Assembly: GCA_002428605.1 (NCBI GenBank)
Contig: DIXH01000025.1
Coordinates: 12,838-76,837 of the forward strand
DNA length: 64,000 nucleotides
Direction: 5' to 3'
DNA from: Clostridiaceae bacterium UBA6085
Lineage (GTDB): Bacteria; Bacillota; Clostridia; Clostridiales; Clostridiaceae
How positions within the stretch are numbered: the first letter of the stretch is position 1; the number at the start of each line of letters is the position of its first letter. Below the pieces are notes generated by a model. The model was not told where the DNA came from, searched no databases, and was given only the letters and a program-made list of their open reading frames with translations. Shown here one piece after another: positions 8,824 to 16,760 of this stretch. The position numbers and the translations under genes were made by a program.

Positions 8824-9273
8824 ATGAAGAAGGAGAATGTCCTTTCAATAATACTAAAGATGGCTTCAATAGGGGCAGGTGGGATATTTGTACTGGCTGC
8901 GACTTACATGGGGTATTTTGCCATCTATATGTTCGTTGAAACTGTCTTTTTTTCTGATAACATAGGGAACACTCCTGCGGAAGCCATACGTATCTCGTAT
9001 TCCGTATTTCTACTTTTCATGTACCTTGTACTTCTAAGGACTGAAGCTCCGGAGCTTCTGAAGGCAGCACTGCTTATAGCTCCGCTTACCATGCTCATGG
9101 TTGCAGCCATACTTGGGCTGTATCTTAAGCCTCTTCTGTCAGTGCTTGCCGCAGGTGCCATTGTAGCAGTATGTGCTTTTCTGATGCACAGGTTTAAGAA
9201 ACCCTGGATCTATTACTTTTCGATCGGTATGTCTGTCTTGTTTTCGATGGCCTATGCATGGCCACGGGAATGA
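8824..9273 (+). CDS. Membrane protein of unknown function
   Basis: About 149 residues with four or five transmembrane helices (residues 12-35, 55-70, 75-92, 96-113 and 122-140) and a short basic loop before the last. No family recognised and no catalytic motif seen. ATG 8824 is preferred over ATG 8803 because GAGGGGGAG lies just upstream of it. About 80 bases separate it from the PBP-like lipoprotein gene downstream, on the same strand; there is no terminator between, so co-transcription is possible. Confidence 0.6.
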   Translation: MKKENVLSIILKMASIGAGGIFVLAATYMGYFAIYMFVETVFFSDNIGNTPAEAIRISYSVFLLFMYLVLLRTEAPELLKAALLIAPLTMLMVAAILGLYLKPLLSVLAAGAIVAVCAFLMHRFKKPWIYYFSIGMSVLFSMAYAWPRE

Positions 9274-9354
9274 ATCCATAGTTGCAGCGGAATGGGTGTT
9301 TACAAGTCAAATGTCTCTTGAGCAGGTAGTGTATCGGCAAGGGAGTGATTACGA

Positions 9355-11382
9355 ATGAAGAAATCATTGTATGTATTTTTAATTATCTTATTTTTAATGG
9401 CTGGTGCCTCATGTGACGAGGATAAACACGATCCTCTCGGCACATATGCTGCATATAAGGCTGCATTTGCAGCAATGGATTATGGTGCCATGTATGATCT
9501 TCTTGATACATCGAGCAGATCGAAGATGGCAAAAGAAGAGTATGTGGAACTTTACAAGGGCTTCTATGGTGTAATTTCAGTAACTGAGGCTTCAGTTGCT
9601 GACAGGATGGAGGAGCTTGACCTGCAAAGGAAAGCGGCAGGAGAAGATACCTTCAGGGTCCCGGTTGATATAAGCCTGGTTACAGGGATAGGGGAGAAAA
9701 AATTCAGCACCGATATAAAGCTTGTAAAGGAAACTGACAAGGACGGGAAATCCAATTTTCTTGTAAGCTTTGCGCTGGATCAGGTATATGAGGGATTCAA
9801 GAGCACCGATAAAATAATTGAGCAGGAAGTTGGACCTGAGAGGGGACGTATACTTGACAGGAATATGAAGGTGCTTGCTGAAGACGGTGACGTCATCTGG
9901 ATTGGGATGATACCCGGGCAGTTTGGAAACTCCAGGGAGAAGTCCATAGATGCATTATCAGCAGCATTCGGTGTAGCAAGAAAATACATTACTGGAAGAC
10001 TTGGGCTCAGCTGGGTAAAGCCGGAGACATTTGTAGATATGATCAAGGTTTCGATGGACGAGAAGGAAGCTGTAGATGCTCTTGTTGTTTCGAATTCAGG
10101 TATAACCTACAGGATAACCAGAGATAGGATATATCCATATGGGGAAGCTGCAGCCCACCTTACAGGATATGTAGGACTTGCAACCCGCGAAGAATACGCA
10201 GTTCTAAAGACACTTGGATACCCGATAACCGCAAAAGCGGGAAGGTCCGGCCTGGAGCTCATCTATGAGGAAGAGCTGAGAGGAAAGACCGGAACACAAA
10301 AGGTTCTTGTCGATAAGGACGGCAACCTAAAAGAAGTCCTTTCGAACGACTATAACAACAGAGGCAAGGATATAGTCCTGACAATTGACATAGATGAGCA
10401 GCTTAAGCTGTACGGTGCAATGTCAGGCGATAAAGGCACAGCATCTCTAGTCAATTACAGGGATGGAGAAATATTGGCACTTGTCAGCCTTCCTTCCTAT
10501 GACCCGAACAGGATGATCCTGGGTCATACTGAAGCATATTATGATAACCTTCTGAAGGATCCGGGAAAACCACTCCTTAACAGGTTCACAAAGCTGTATC
10601 CTCCTGGCGCAACTCTCTCGCCGCTTGTATCAGCCTCAGCCATAGAGACAGGGAGTCAGGCTGTGAGCCTTATTTCTGAGGTGCAGGGGACAGCCTGGCA
10701 GAAGGAACCCGCATGGGGAAGCTACTTCATTAAAAGAGCTGCAGATCCGGGAGCACCTGTGGACCTTGAAAAGGCGTTTATAAATTCCGACAACATATTC
10801 TTTGCCCAGATGGCTCTCAAGCTCGGAGAGAAGGAATTCATCGAAGCTCTGCAAAGGTTTGGTATAGGTGAGGACCATGATGCGACATTTGATTTCCAGA
10901 AATCCCAGGTTTCAAACCTGGGCGTGATGAACAGTGAGATCCTTCTTGCAGACAGTGGCTATGGCCAGGGACAGGTTCTTTTCAATAGTCTCACTCTTCC
11001 AAGGGCAATGACCGCAATAGCGGACAGTGGGAATATGAAAGGACTAAAGCTGGTAAAGGATGCAGCACAGGCAGAGAATAGGGATATTCTCTCTTCTGAA
11101 ACAGCAAACAGGATTCTCGAACTAATGAGTAAGTCTGTTGAGGAACCAGCAGGAACAGGCAATGCCGCATTCATAGAAGGTCGTTCAATAGCAGGAAAGT
11201 CAGGTATTTCAGAGGTTGGATCAGGAACAGCTCGTACGAGGTATGGCTGGTTCACAGCCATTGAGCTTAACGTAGAAAGACCGTTCATAACGACAGTTAT
11301 GGTTGAAGGACTGGGGGACAGTGGTCCTGGATATGCAGCTGCAAAGGTCAGGGCATTTCTGACAGGAGAACTGCCTGATTAG
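9355..11382 (+). CDS. PBP-like lipoprotein with MecA-N and transpeptidase folds, catalytic serine and lysine absent
   Basis: Resembles class B penicillin-binding proteins of the MecA/PBP3 type. It has a lipoprotein-like signal (hydrophobic 5-17, then GASC with Cys20), an NTF2-like MecA-N domain (about 28-150), a PBP dimerization domain (about 155-330, with ERGRILDRN and AGRSGLELIYEEELRG), and a transpeptidase fold (about 345-675). The SxN box is present as Ser478-Asp-Asn480, and the KTG box as Lys615-Ser-Gly617. The active-site SxxK, which should follow YPPG, reads Ala419-Thr-Leu-Ser422: both the acylated serine and the general-base lysine are replaced. It cannot be a normal transpeptidase and is probably a structural, scaffold or beta-lactam-independent regulatory protein. 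The frame is intact over 675 codons, so it seems maintained. SD AGGGAGTG precedes ATG 9355. Confidence 0.88.
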   Translation: MKKSLYVFLIILFLMAGASCDEDKHDPLGTYAAYKAAFAAMDYGAMYDLLDTSSRSKMAKEEYVELYKGFYGVISVTEASVADRMEELDLQRKAAGEDTFRVPVDISLVTGIGEKKFSTDIKLVKETDKDGKSNFLVSFALDQVYEGFKSTDKIIEQEVGPERGRILDRNMKVLAEDGDVIWIGMIPGQFGNSREKSIDALSAAFGVARKYITGRLGLSWVKPETFVDMIKVSMDEKEAVDALVVSNSGITYRITRDRIYPYGEAAAHLTGYVGLATREEYAVLKTLGYPITAKAGRSGLELIYEEELRGKTGTQKVLVDKDGNLKEVLSNDYNNRGKDIVLTIDIDEQLKLYGAMSGDKGTASLVNYRDGEILALVSLPSYDPNRMILGHTEAYYDNLLKDPGKPLLNRFTKLYPPGATLSPLVSASAIETGSQAVSLISEVQGTAWQKEPAWGSYFIKRAADPGAPVDLEKAFINSDNIFFAQMALKLGEKEFIEALQRFGIGEDHDATFDFQKSQVSNLGVMNSEILLADSGYGQGQVLFNSLTLPRAMTAIADSGNMKGLKLVKDAAQAENRDILSSETANRILELMSKSVEEPAGTGNAAFIEGRSIAGKSGISEVGSGTARTRYGWFTAIELNVERPFITTVMVEGLGDSGPGYAAAKVRAFLTGELPD

Positions 11383-11404
11383 AAATTTAAATTACTCAAA
11401 TGAA

Positions 11405-11443
11405 AAAACGAGGTGCAAATCATTACGATTCGCATCTCGTTTT
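11405..11443. terminator. Bidirectional terminator
   Basis: A near-perfect 17-bp inverted repeat starting AAAACGAG and ending CTCGTTTT, with a 5-base loop, sits between the convergent PBP-like gene and the FAD dehydrogenase gene. A-runs and T-runs on both sides let it work in both directions. Confidence 0.85.
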
Positions 11444-11448
11444 AGCTT

Positions 11449-12834
11449 CTAAAGATCCACTACTGTTCCCGGATTGAGTATCCCATTGGGATCGAATGCT
11501 CTCTTGACACCCTTCATTATTTCGATCTCCCTGGCAGTATACTGAAGAGGCATGTATGTTTTTCTGGTCTTTCCTGTTCCATGTTCAGCAGTTATGGCTC
11601 CGCCGTATTTCATGGCTGCCTTATATATATCAAGTCTTATGTCTTCAAACCAGGATGGCTTTTCACCGTTCTCCTTCATTACGAAGTTGTGGATATTTCC
11701 GTCTCCTATGTGGCCGACGCATGGAAGTGTGGTATTGTATTTTGCAGCGATCTCATCAAGGTCCCTGACAAAATACGGTACTGAAGCAGGGGGAACCGAG
11801 ATATCCATTCCATCGATGGCATGCTCTATGAAAGCTGTATATACATTACTCCTTATCTGGAGTATGTTCCTCTGGTCCTTTGCTGTCTCGGCAATGATGC
11901 TGTCCACCGCATTGAACTTCTCGGCGATCTCTACGATTGCCTCGCTCTTTGCAAACAGGTCATCTTCAGAGCCTTCCTCAAGGATTATCATGAGGTCGAC
12001 GATACCTTCCTTTGCCGGCCAGACAAGGCCCATGTGCCTTGCTGCCTCTTCGATCACATTCTTCTCCACATATTCTATGGCAAGAGGTGTTATTCCTGAC
12101 TGCAGTATTGCAGGCACAGTATCTGAGGCATCCTGCCTGCTGTCGAAGGATACAAGGAGAGTGCCCGTATGGTTTTGCTTCGCATAAAGCTTAAGTATGA
12201 CCTTAGTAATTATACCGAGGGTTCCTTCACTTCCAACCATCATATGGAGCAGGTCATAGCCTGTATTGTTCTTGATGAGCTTTCCGCCTAACATTACGAT
12301 TTCACCTGTGGGGAGAACCACTTCAAGTCCCTTGACATGGTTCCTCATGATGCCGTGCTTTACCGCACTGACGCCGCCGGCGTTTTCAGCTACCATTCCA
12401 CCAAGCTGTGCTCCCTCATCACCTGGATGTATAGGGAAGAACAGTCCCTTGGATTTCTTGAGCTCTTCGTTAAGCTGTGCCAGAGTTACTCCGCTATCGG
12501 CAATGACCATCAGATTCTTGTCATCGACCTCGATGTTCTTCGAGAGCCTTTCCATTGAAAGGATGATACCGGGTCTGTCAGGAATGACGGCACCGTTAAG
12601 TCCCGTGCCTCCTCCTCTTGGTATTACAGGCATAAGTATCTCGTTTGCATATTTTACGAGTTCAGAGATTTCCTTCGAGTCCTTTGGTTTGGCTACAACG
12701 ACATCGGTGCAAGCCTCGGGCTTGAGGTACTCCTCCGTCTCGTCATAAAGGTAGTTACCTATCTTTGACAGGTCACTGACAACAAAGTCATCACCGCATA
12801 TCTCCTTGAGTCTGCTGATTATTTCAATATCCAT
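11449..12834 (-). CDS. FAD-binding 2-hydroxyacid (lactate/glycolate) dehydrogenase, GlcD family
   Basis: Oxidises a 2-hydroxyacid such as D-lactate or glycolate with FAD. The N-terminal FAD_binding_4 (PCMH) domain covers about residues 35-215, with PRGGGTGLNGAVIP and GMVAENAGGVSAVKHG. The C-terminal FAD-oxidase domain follows, with CVGHIGDGNIHNFV and the ending AITAEHGTGKTRK. Length 461 is typical. It is the last gene of etfB-etfA-ykvI-glcD. In Acetobacterium woodii such an enzyme works with EtfAB in flavin-based electron confurcation, letting lactate reduce NAD at the expense of reduced ferredoxin; the same job is inferred here. SD AGGAGGAACAG precedes ATG 12834. The substrate is not proven. 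Confidence 0.88.
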   Translation of the reverse strand: MDIEIISRLKEICGDDFVVSDLSKIGNYLYDETEEYLKPEACTDVVVAKPKDSKEISELVKYANEILMPVIPRGGGTGLNGAVIPDRPGIILSMERLSKNIEVDDKNLMVIADSGVTLAQLNEELKKSKGLFFPIHPGDEGAQLGGMVAENAGGVSAVKHGIMRNHVKGLEVVLPTGEIVMLGGKLIKNNTGYDLLHMMVGSEGTLGIITKVILKLYAKQNHTGTLLVSFDSRQDASDTVPAILQSGITPLAIEYVEKNVIEEAARHMGLVWPAKEGIVDLMIILEEGSEDDLFAKSEAIVEIAEKFNAVDSIIAETAKDQRNILQIRSNVYTAFIEHAIDGMDISVPPASVPYFVRDLDEIAAKYNTTLPCVGHIGDGNIHNFVMKENGEKPSWFEDIRLDIYKAAMKYGGAITAEHGTGKTRKTYMPLQYTAREIEIMKGVKRAFDPNGILNPGTVVDL

Positions 12835-12864
12835 CTGTTCCTCCTGAAAGTGTAATGTAATATT

Positions 12865-14025
12865 CTAGGCATTCTCAGACGTGGTCTGAGGTTTGTTCAA
12901 GATCCTTCCGATATAGAACTTAATCACGATCGGCAGTATTATGACAAATACCGAGATGTAACCAAGAGTTCCGTAGCCCTTCGCTATGAGAGGGATAAGG
13001 CCGAACTGTGCGATGGACCAGGTTATCATTACATAAATTGCGGATACGATTATGCTCCTGTTCCTTTCCTTGGCCTTAAAGGCAGCTTCATTGTCATTTT
13101 TGCCCATGAGTATGACGACCCTCTGGGTTATTCCGTATATGAGGTTGACGCCTGTTGAAACGGCTCCAAGAAGTATGAGAACTGAAATCAGCGGTACCAT
13201 CCATTCTGCTCCGACACCGTTTCTGATTACTGTAAGCGCAGGTACGGACTCAGTGAGTATTCCGTCATTCAAGAATATGAGGAGACCGAGAACTGTCATT
13301 ACAAGCATGGATGCATTGAGTACGAAGCCAATGACTGAAGCCTTCATTATATCCTTCTTGTCTTCAAGTGCACTTGAATGCGCAATGTAAGCTCCGATAA
13401 CTACAGACTGGAAGCCGGCATACTTCAGGGTTGTCCAGAGTGCATCAAAGAGTCCGAGACCGGAAGCAGTTGGTGCTGCTGACAGTGCAGACAGGTTTTC
13501 AGCAATTTTCGGAAAACCTGCAATTATATTTGGTATGTAGATTATGAACATACCCGCAATTATTGCAATTGCTATAACGCTTGCAGCCCTTCTTACAAAT
13601 TTAGCACCAAATATAGTGAGAAGAAGAAGTGCGGCAGCTATTAGAGCAGTGTTGAACAGATAGCTTGTACCGAAAACCGACTTCATGGTAGCGCCGCCTG
13701 TTGCGAATGCAACAGCTGTAGCTGTTATGAGGGTCAGGTTATAGAGCAGCTCGTATACATTCGACATTACCTTTTCGACAGGCTTGTAGAACTTGTCAGT
13801 CCAGACCCTGTAATAGAAGGCCTTGTTCTCAAACGCATACATCCAGGCTGCATAGAGCACTATGGCAATTACTGCCTGAGAAATTATGGGCATTATGATT
13901 GCGTATTTTCCATATCTTACGAAATATTCTACGACCTGTCTTCCAGAAGCGAAGCCTCCGCCGAAGTGTGTGGTGAACCACAGGAATGCCAGTGAAAGGT
14001 AGATCTTCTCAGTTGATTTCTTCAT
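12865..14025 (-). CDS. YkvI-family membrane transporter-like protein
   Basis: A 386-residue integral membrane protein with about ten helices, starting with an amphipathic segment and HFGGGFASGRQVVEYF. That glycine-rich break in helix 1 is typical of the LeuT/APC fold and of YkvI proteins. No YkvI substrate is established. The ATG lies inside the end of etfA (ATGA overlap), so it is translationally coupled to it, and the dehydrogenase follows after 30 bases. This placement makes import of the dehydrogenase's hydroxyacid a reasonable guess. No classical lactate permease is present in the window. Confidence 0.78.
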   Translation of the reverse strand: MKKSTEKIYLSLAFLWFTTHFGGGFASGRQVVEYFVRYGKYAIIMPIISQAVIAIVLYAAWMYAFENKAFYYRVWTDKFYKPVEKVMSNVYELLYNLTLITATAVAFATGGATMKSVFGTSYLFNTALIAAALLLLTIFGAKFVRRAASVIAIAIIAGMFIIYIPNIIAGFPKIAENLSALSAAPTASGLGLFDALWTTLKYAGFQSVVIGAYIAHSSALEDKKDIMKASVIGFVLNASMLVMTVLGLLIFLNDGILTESVPALTVIRNGVGAEWMVPLISVLILLGAVSTGVNLIYGITQRVVILMGKNDNEAAFKAKERNRSIIVSAIYVMITWSIAQFGLIPLIAKGYGTLGYISVFVIILPIVIKFYIGRILNKPQTTSENA

Positions 14026-15059
14026 TTGTTTTCCCCCCTGCCTAATAAGTTTGCAACAACGTCTGAAGATGAGGAAGCAGCCTTTTCTTTCTTTATCCTT
14101 TCGATAAGCAGAGGGATTACCTCGTAGATATCGCCAACTATCCCATAGTCCGCCACATTGAATATGGGGGCGGAAGGATCTGAATTGATAGCTATGATCA
14201 CTTCTGAATCCATCATGCCGGCAAGATGCTGAGGTGCCCCTGAAATTCCGCAGGCGATATACACCTTTGGCTTGACCCTGTTGCCGCTATATCCTACCTG
14301 ATGCTCCCTTGGTATGAAGCCAGCCTCTACCATCGGTCTTGAGGATCCCACCGAGCCACCTAAAAGTACAGCCAGCTCCTCCAGCATCCTGAAGTCCTCA
14401 GGACTCTTCAGAGCTGATCCGCCGGATACAACAACCTCAGCGCTTGAAATGTCAAAGCCGCTTGATTCAAGCTCCTTTATGAACTCAAGTGAAGGATTCT
14501 TCGAGCCGCACTCCTTAAGTCGGACTATCTCTCCAGTCCTTCCCGGTACTCTTTCAGCCTCATCGAATTCCTTGTACCTGACAGTAGCCATCTGAGGCAT
14601 GGTATCAGAAAGGATCTGGGCCAGTATGTTCTCGGAGAAGGCCGGCCGTATCTGCACCAGGTGACCGTCATCATCAACATCGAGGTCAGTACAGTCAGCT
14701 GTGAGGCCTGTCTTCAGTCCGGCAGCAACCCTTGGTGCTACTGACCTTCCGAGGGATGTGGCTCCAACAAGGAATACTTCAGGTCTGATCTCATTTGCAA
14801 GTCCTATGAGATTCTCAGCGAACACATATTCATCAGGCAAAGAAAATGCAGCTTCATCCTCAACCACGAAGACCTTGTCCGCACCTCTTTCAATAAGTTC
14901 TTCGCAGGACATGCCAAAAGGACCCAGCACTGCAGCATACAGTTCTGAGCCTAGCTTGTCCGCGATCTTTCTTCCAACACCAAGGAGCTCGAAGCCTACC
15001 TTGTGCAGCTTTCCATTCTTTTGCTCCGCAAAAACGAGCACTCCCTTAGATTCCTTCAC
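14022..15059 (-). CDS. etfA: Electron transfer flavoprotein subunit alpha
   Basis: Alpha subunit of an electron transfer flavoprotein, binding FAD in its C-terminal domain. The N-terminal alpha/beta domain covers about 1-190 and the FAD domain about 205-325. The latter contains GGSVGSSRPMVEAGFIP, VGYSGNRVKPKVYIACGISGAPQHLAGM and the ending INSDPSAPIFNVADYGIVGD. It lacks the extra N-terminal ferredoxin domain reported for the A. woodii LctC protein, so it would receive ferredoxin electrons differently if it bifurcates. The start is GTG at 15059, behind GGAGGT; it overlaps the etfB stop by 14 bases. Length 345. Confidence 0.95.
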   Translation of the reverse strand: MKESKGVLVFAEQKNGKLHKVGFELLGVGRKIADKLGSELYAAVLGPFGMSCEELIERGADKVFVVEDEAAFSLPDEYVFAENLIGLANEIRPEVFLVGATSLGRSVAPRVAAGLKTGLTADCTDLDVDDDGHLVQIRPAFSENILAQILSDTMPQMATVRYKEFDEAERVPGRTGEIVRLKECGSKNPSLEFIKELESSGFDISSAEVVVSGGSALKSPEDFRMLEELAVLLGGSVGSSRPMVEAGFIPREHQVGYSGNRVKPKVYIACGISGAPQHLAGMMDSEVIIAINSDPSAPIFNVADYGIVGDIYEVIPLLIERIKKEKAASSSSDVVANLLGRGENK

Positions 15060-15867
15060 CCTGCGTAACCTCCAAAACCTTCGTATCCTTCAAAACTTCA
15101 ATCAGGGCATTAAGTGCCGCAGGTATGTCATCCCTGTAGACCGCACCTGCTCTTTCCTGTGATTCAGGGATCACTATCTTCCTGACTCTTGTTGCAGACC
15201 CCTTAAGCCCGGTCTCCTCTTCATTCAGGAAACCTTCAAGACCTTCAAGCCCTACCACCGGTATTTCCGCCTTCCTGGCCTTCATCTTGCTCTTCAGCGA
15301 AGGAAGCCTCGGTGAAGCGATATCCTTTGTGACTGTGACAAGTACAGGAAACCTGAGCTTCTTCTGGTATCTGCCGTCCCATATCCTGGTTGTGAGAGTA
15401 ACAGAAGACTCATCTACCTCATCTATGCTTTCCGCATAGCCTGCATGGGGTATTCCAAGCATCTCGGCAATTTCAGGCCCTACCTGACCGGTATCACCGT
15501 CTACAGTCTGCATCCCGGCAAGGATGAGGCTGTAAGGCCCTGTGCTCCTGATTCCCGCAGCTAGTGTCATTGCCGTAGCCTTGACATCAGAACCGCCGAA
15601 TTTCCTGTCACTTAGCAGCACACCATCAGATGCGCCTCTCGCTATGGCTTCCCTTATGGCTTCCTTTGCGCTTGGCGGTCCCATGCTTATTACGAATACC
15701 TCGGCACCTGTCTTTTCAGAGATCTTGACTGCAGTCTCCAGAGCATTCAGGTCAAAGGGATTTATCTCTGTCCCGGCTGAATTCCTGTCAATGACTCCTC
15801 GTTCCCTGTCGAACCTGACCTCTTCCATATCGGGAACCTGCTTGATCAGAACCACTATCCTATCCAC
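15046..15867 (-). CDS. etfB: Electron transfer flavoprotein subunit beta
   Basis: Beta subunit of the electron transfer flavoprotein, partner of the EtfA encoded next. It begins VDRIVVLIKQVPD and contains the AMP/FAD-binding-region motifs NPFDLNALETAVKISE and AGMQTVDGDTGQVGPEIAEMLG. GTG at 15867 is chosen because AGGAGG sits seven bases upstream; the ATG at 15900 would add 11 residues unlike the family. About 273 residues, a normal size. First gene of the operon, so it sets the position of the promoter, which is not obvious. A TACAGGAA/TTCCTGTA inverted repeat lies 65-105 bases upstream. Confidence 0.95.
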   Translation of the reverse strand: MDRIVVLIKQVPDMEEVRFDRERGVIDRNSAGTEINPFDLNALETAVKISEKTGAEVFVISMGPPSAKEAIREAIARGASDGVLLSDRKFGGSDVKATAMTLAAGIRSTGPYSLILAGMQTVDGDTGQVGPEIAEMLGIPHAGYAESIDEVDESSVTLTTRIWDGRYQKKLRFPVLVTVTKDIASPRLPSLKSKMKARKAEIPVVGLEGLEGFLNEEETGLKGSATRVRKIVIPESQERAGAVYRDDIPAALNALIEVLKDTKVLEVTQGEGI

Positions 15868-15931
15868 TACGTATCCTCCTATTCGATTTCTGCAGGTCAT
15901 TATTCAATTATCATATTGCCACCTGAAGCAG

Positions 15932-15973
15932 TACAGGAATTATCAAAATTCCATAATAGATACATTTCCTGTA
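15932..15973 (-). promoter_or_regulatory. Inverted repeat upstream of etfB
   Basis: TACAGGAA (15932-15939) and TTCCTGTA (15966-15973) form an 8-bp inverted repeat separated by 26 bases, 65-106 bases upstream of the etfB start. It could be a split operator for a hydroxyacid-responsive regulator or a leader hairpin. No regulator gene lies next to the operon. Confidence 0.3.
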
Positions 15974-16071
15974 ACAATATGTTTAAATTTAACTTTAGCA
16001 AACTTTTGACGCCATAACAAGCATATGTGACAAAATTGTTAATAATCAGTGAAGATAACCGGTATGCAGAC

Positions 16072-16120
16072 AAAAAAACAGCATGCTGCTCAGACTTTCA
16101 TCATCTCACAGCGTGCTGTT
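16072..16120 (-). terminator. Terminator of the GyrI-like gene
   Basis: AACAGCATGCTG (16077-16088) pairs with CAGCGTGCTGTT (16109-16120), 12 bp with one G-T pair. On the minus strand it runs into seven T residues (complement of 16072-16078). A strong intrinsic terminator eight bases past the stop codon. Confidence 0.85.
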
Positions 16121-16127
16121 CATGGTG

Positions 16128-16583
16128 TCACTTCACAGATATCCTGATCACTGTCAGAAGCTCAGACTCAGGTGTATCTCCTGGACTGTTAAGGTAGGTC
16201 TCATAGTATGCTCCTGCTGGTGACAGGTCATGACTCTCCATCCACTTCATCATTTCGCCATAGGTCTCGGAGAATTTTGAATAAGGGCCCTTGTGTAGGC
16301 ACTCTACCGCAGTGTATGCCCTTACGAAGGAGCCGTGTATTGCTCCCTGACCTGGCAGGGGTGATACGACCGGGAATCCGATCTCTATGTCCAGGTCGTT
16401 CATCTCATTGTTGTAGTAGGCTGCATAAGGAGGGCCTGCAGGTGATTCTCCGAGGTACTCGAGATACGTAGCTATCTTCATGAACCCGTCGCTTATAACT
16501 TCCTTCAGTCCCTCAAGGCTTGTACGTCTTCTCATCATGAGCACTGGGAATTCCTCTATTTCCTTCAATGAAATCTCAGCCAT
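16128..16583 (-). CDS. GyrI-like small-molecule-binding domain protein
   Basis: Stand-alone GyrI-like (SOUL/BmrR-C-type) ligand-binding protein of 151 residues. The pattern fits the family: a starting strand (MAEISLKEIEEFPVLMMRR), a central GPPYAAYYNNEMNDLDIEIGFPV segment, and EHHLHKGPY-like sequence (AVECLHKGPYSKFSETYGEMMKWM) before the last helix. Members bind lipophilic or aromatic compounds, and some hydrolyse cyclopropanoid toxins. There is no DNA-binding domain. ATG 16583 follows GGAGGTG; a longer frame from 16688 has no ribosome-binding site. It is divergent from a FUSC/aromatic-acid exporter-like gene, which fits a shared theme of small aromatic or drug-like compounds (inference). Confidence 0.8.
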   Translation of the reverse strand: MAEISLKEIEEFPVLMMRRRTSLEGLKEVISDGFMKIATYLEYLGESPAGPPYAAYYNNEMNDLDIEIGFPVVSPLPGQGAIHGSFVRAYTAVECLHKGPYSKFSETYGEMMKWMESHDLSPAGAYYETYLNSPGDTPESELLTVIRISVK

Positions 16584-16694
16584 AATAGCACCTCCATTTT
16601 TTGGGATTGCTTCCCTAACTGAATTATAGTACAGAACTTTGAAATAATGATGAACACCAAGTGGGGAATACTGGAGCAAACTGTCCAAAAAACT

Positions 16695-16723
16695 TTGAAA
16701 TGGTATTTATTACGATGTATATT
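16695..16723 (+). promoter_or_regulatory. Promoter of the FUSC-like gene
   Basis: TTGAAA (16695-16700) and TATATT (16718-16723) are spaced by exactly 17 bases. The transcript would begin near 16730, which excludes start codons upstream of it and supports translation from ATG 16761. Confidence 0.55.
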
Positions 16724-16760
16724 ATTAACAGACGGTTTTAGAAGGATTGGAGTGAAGCCC

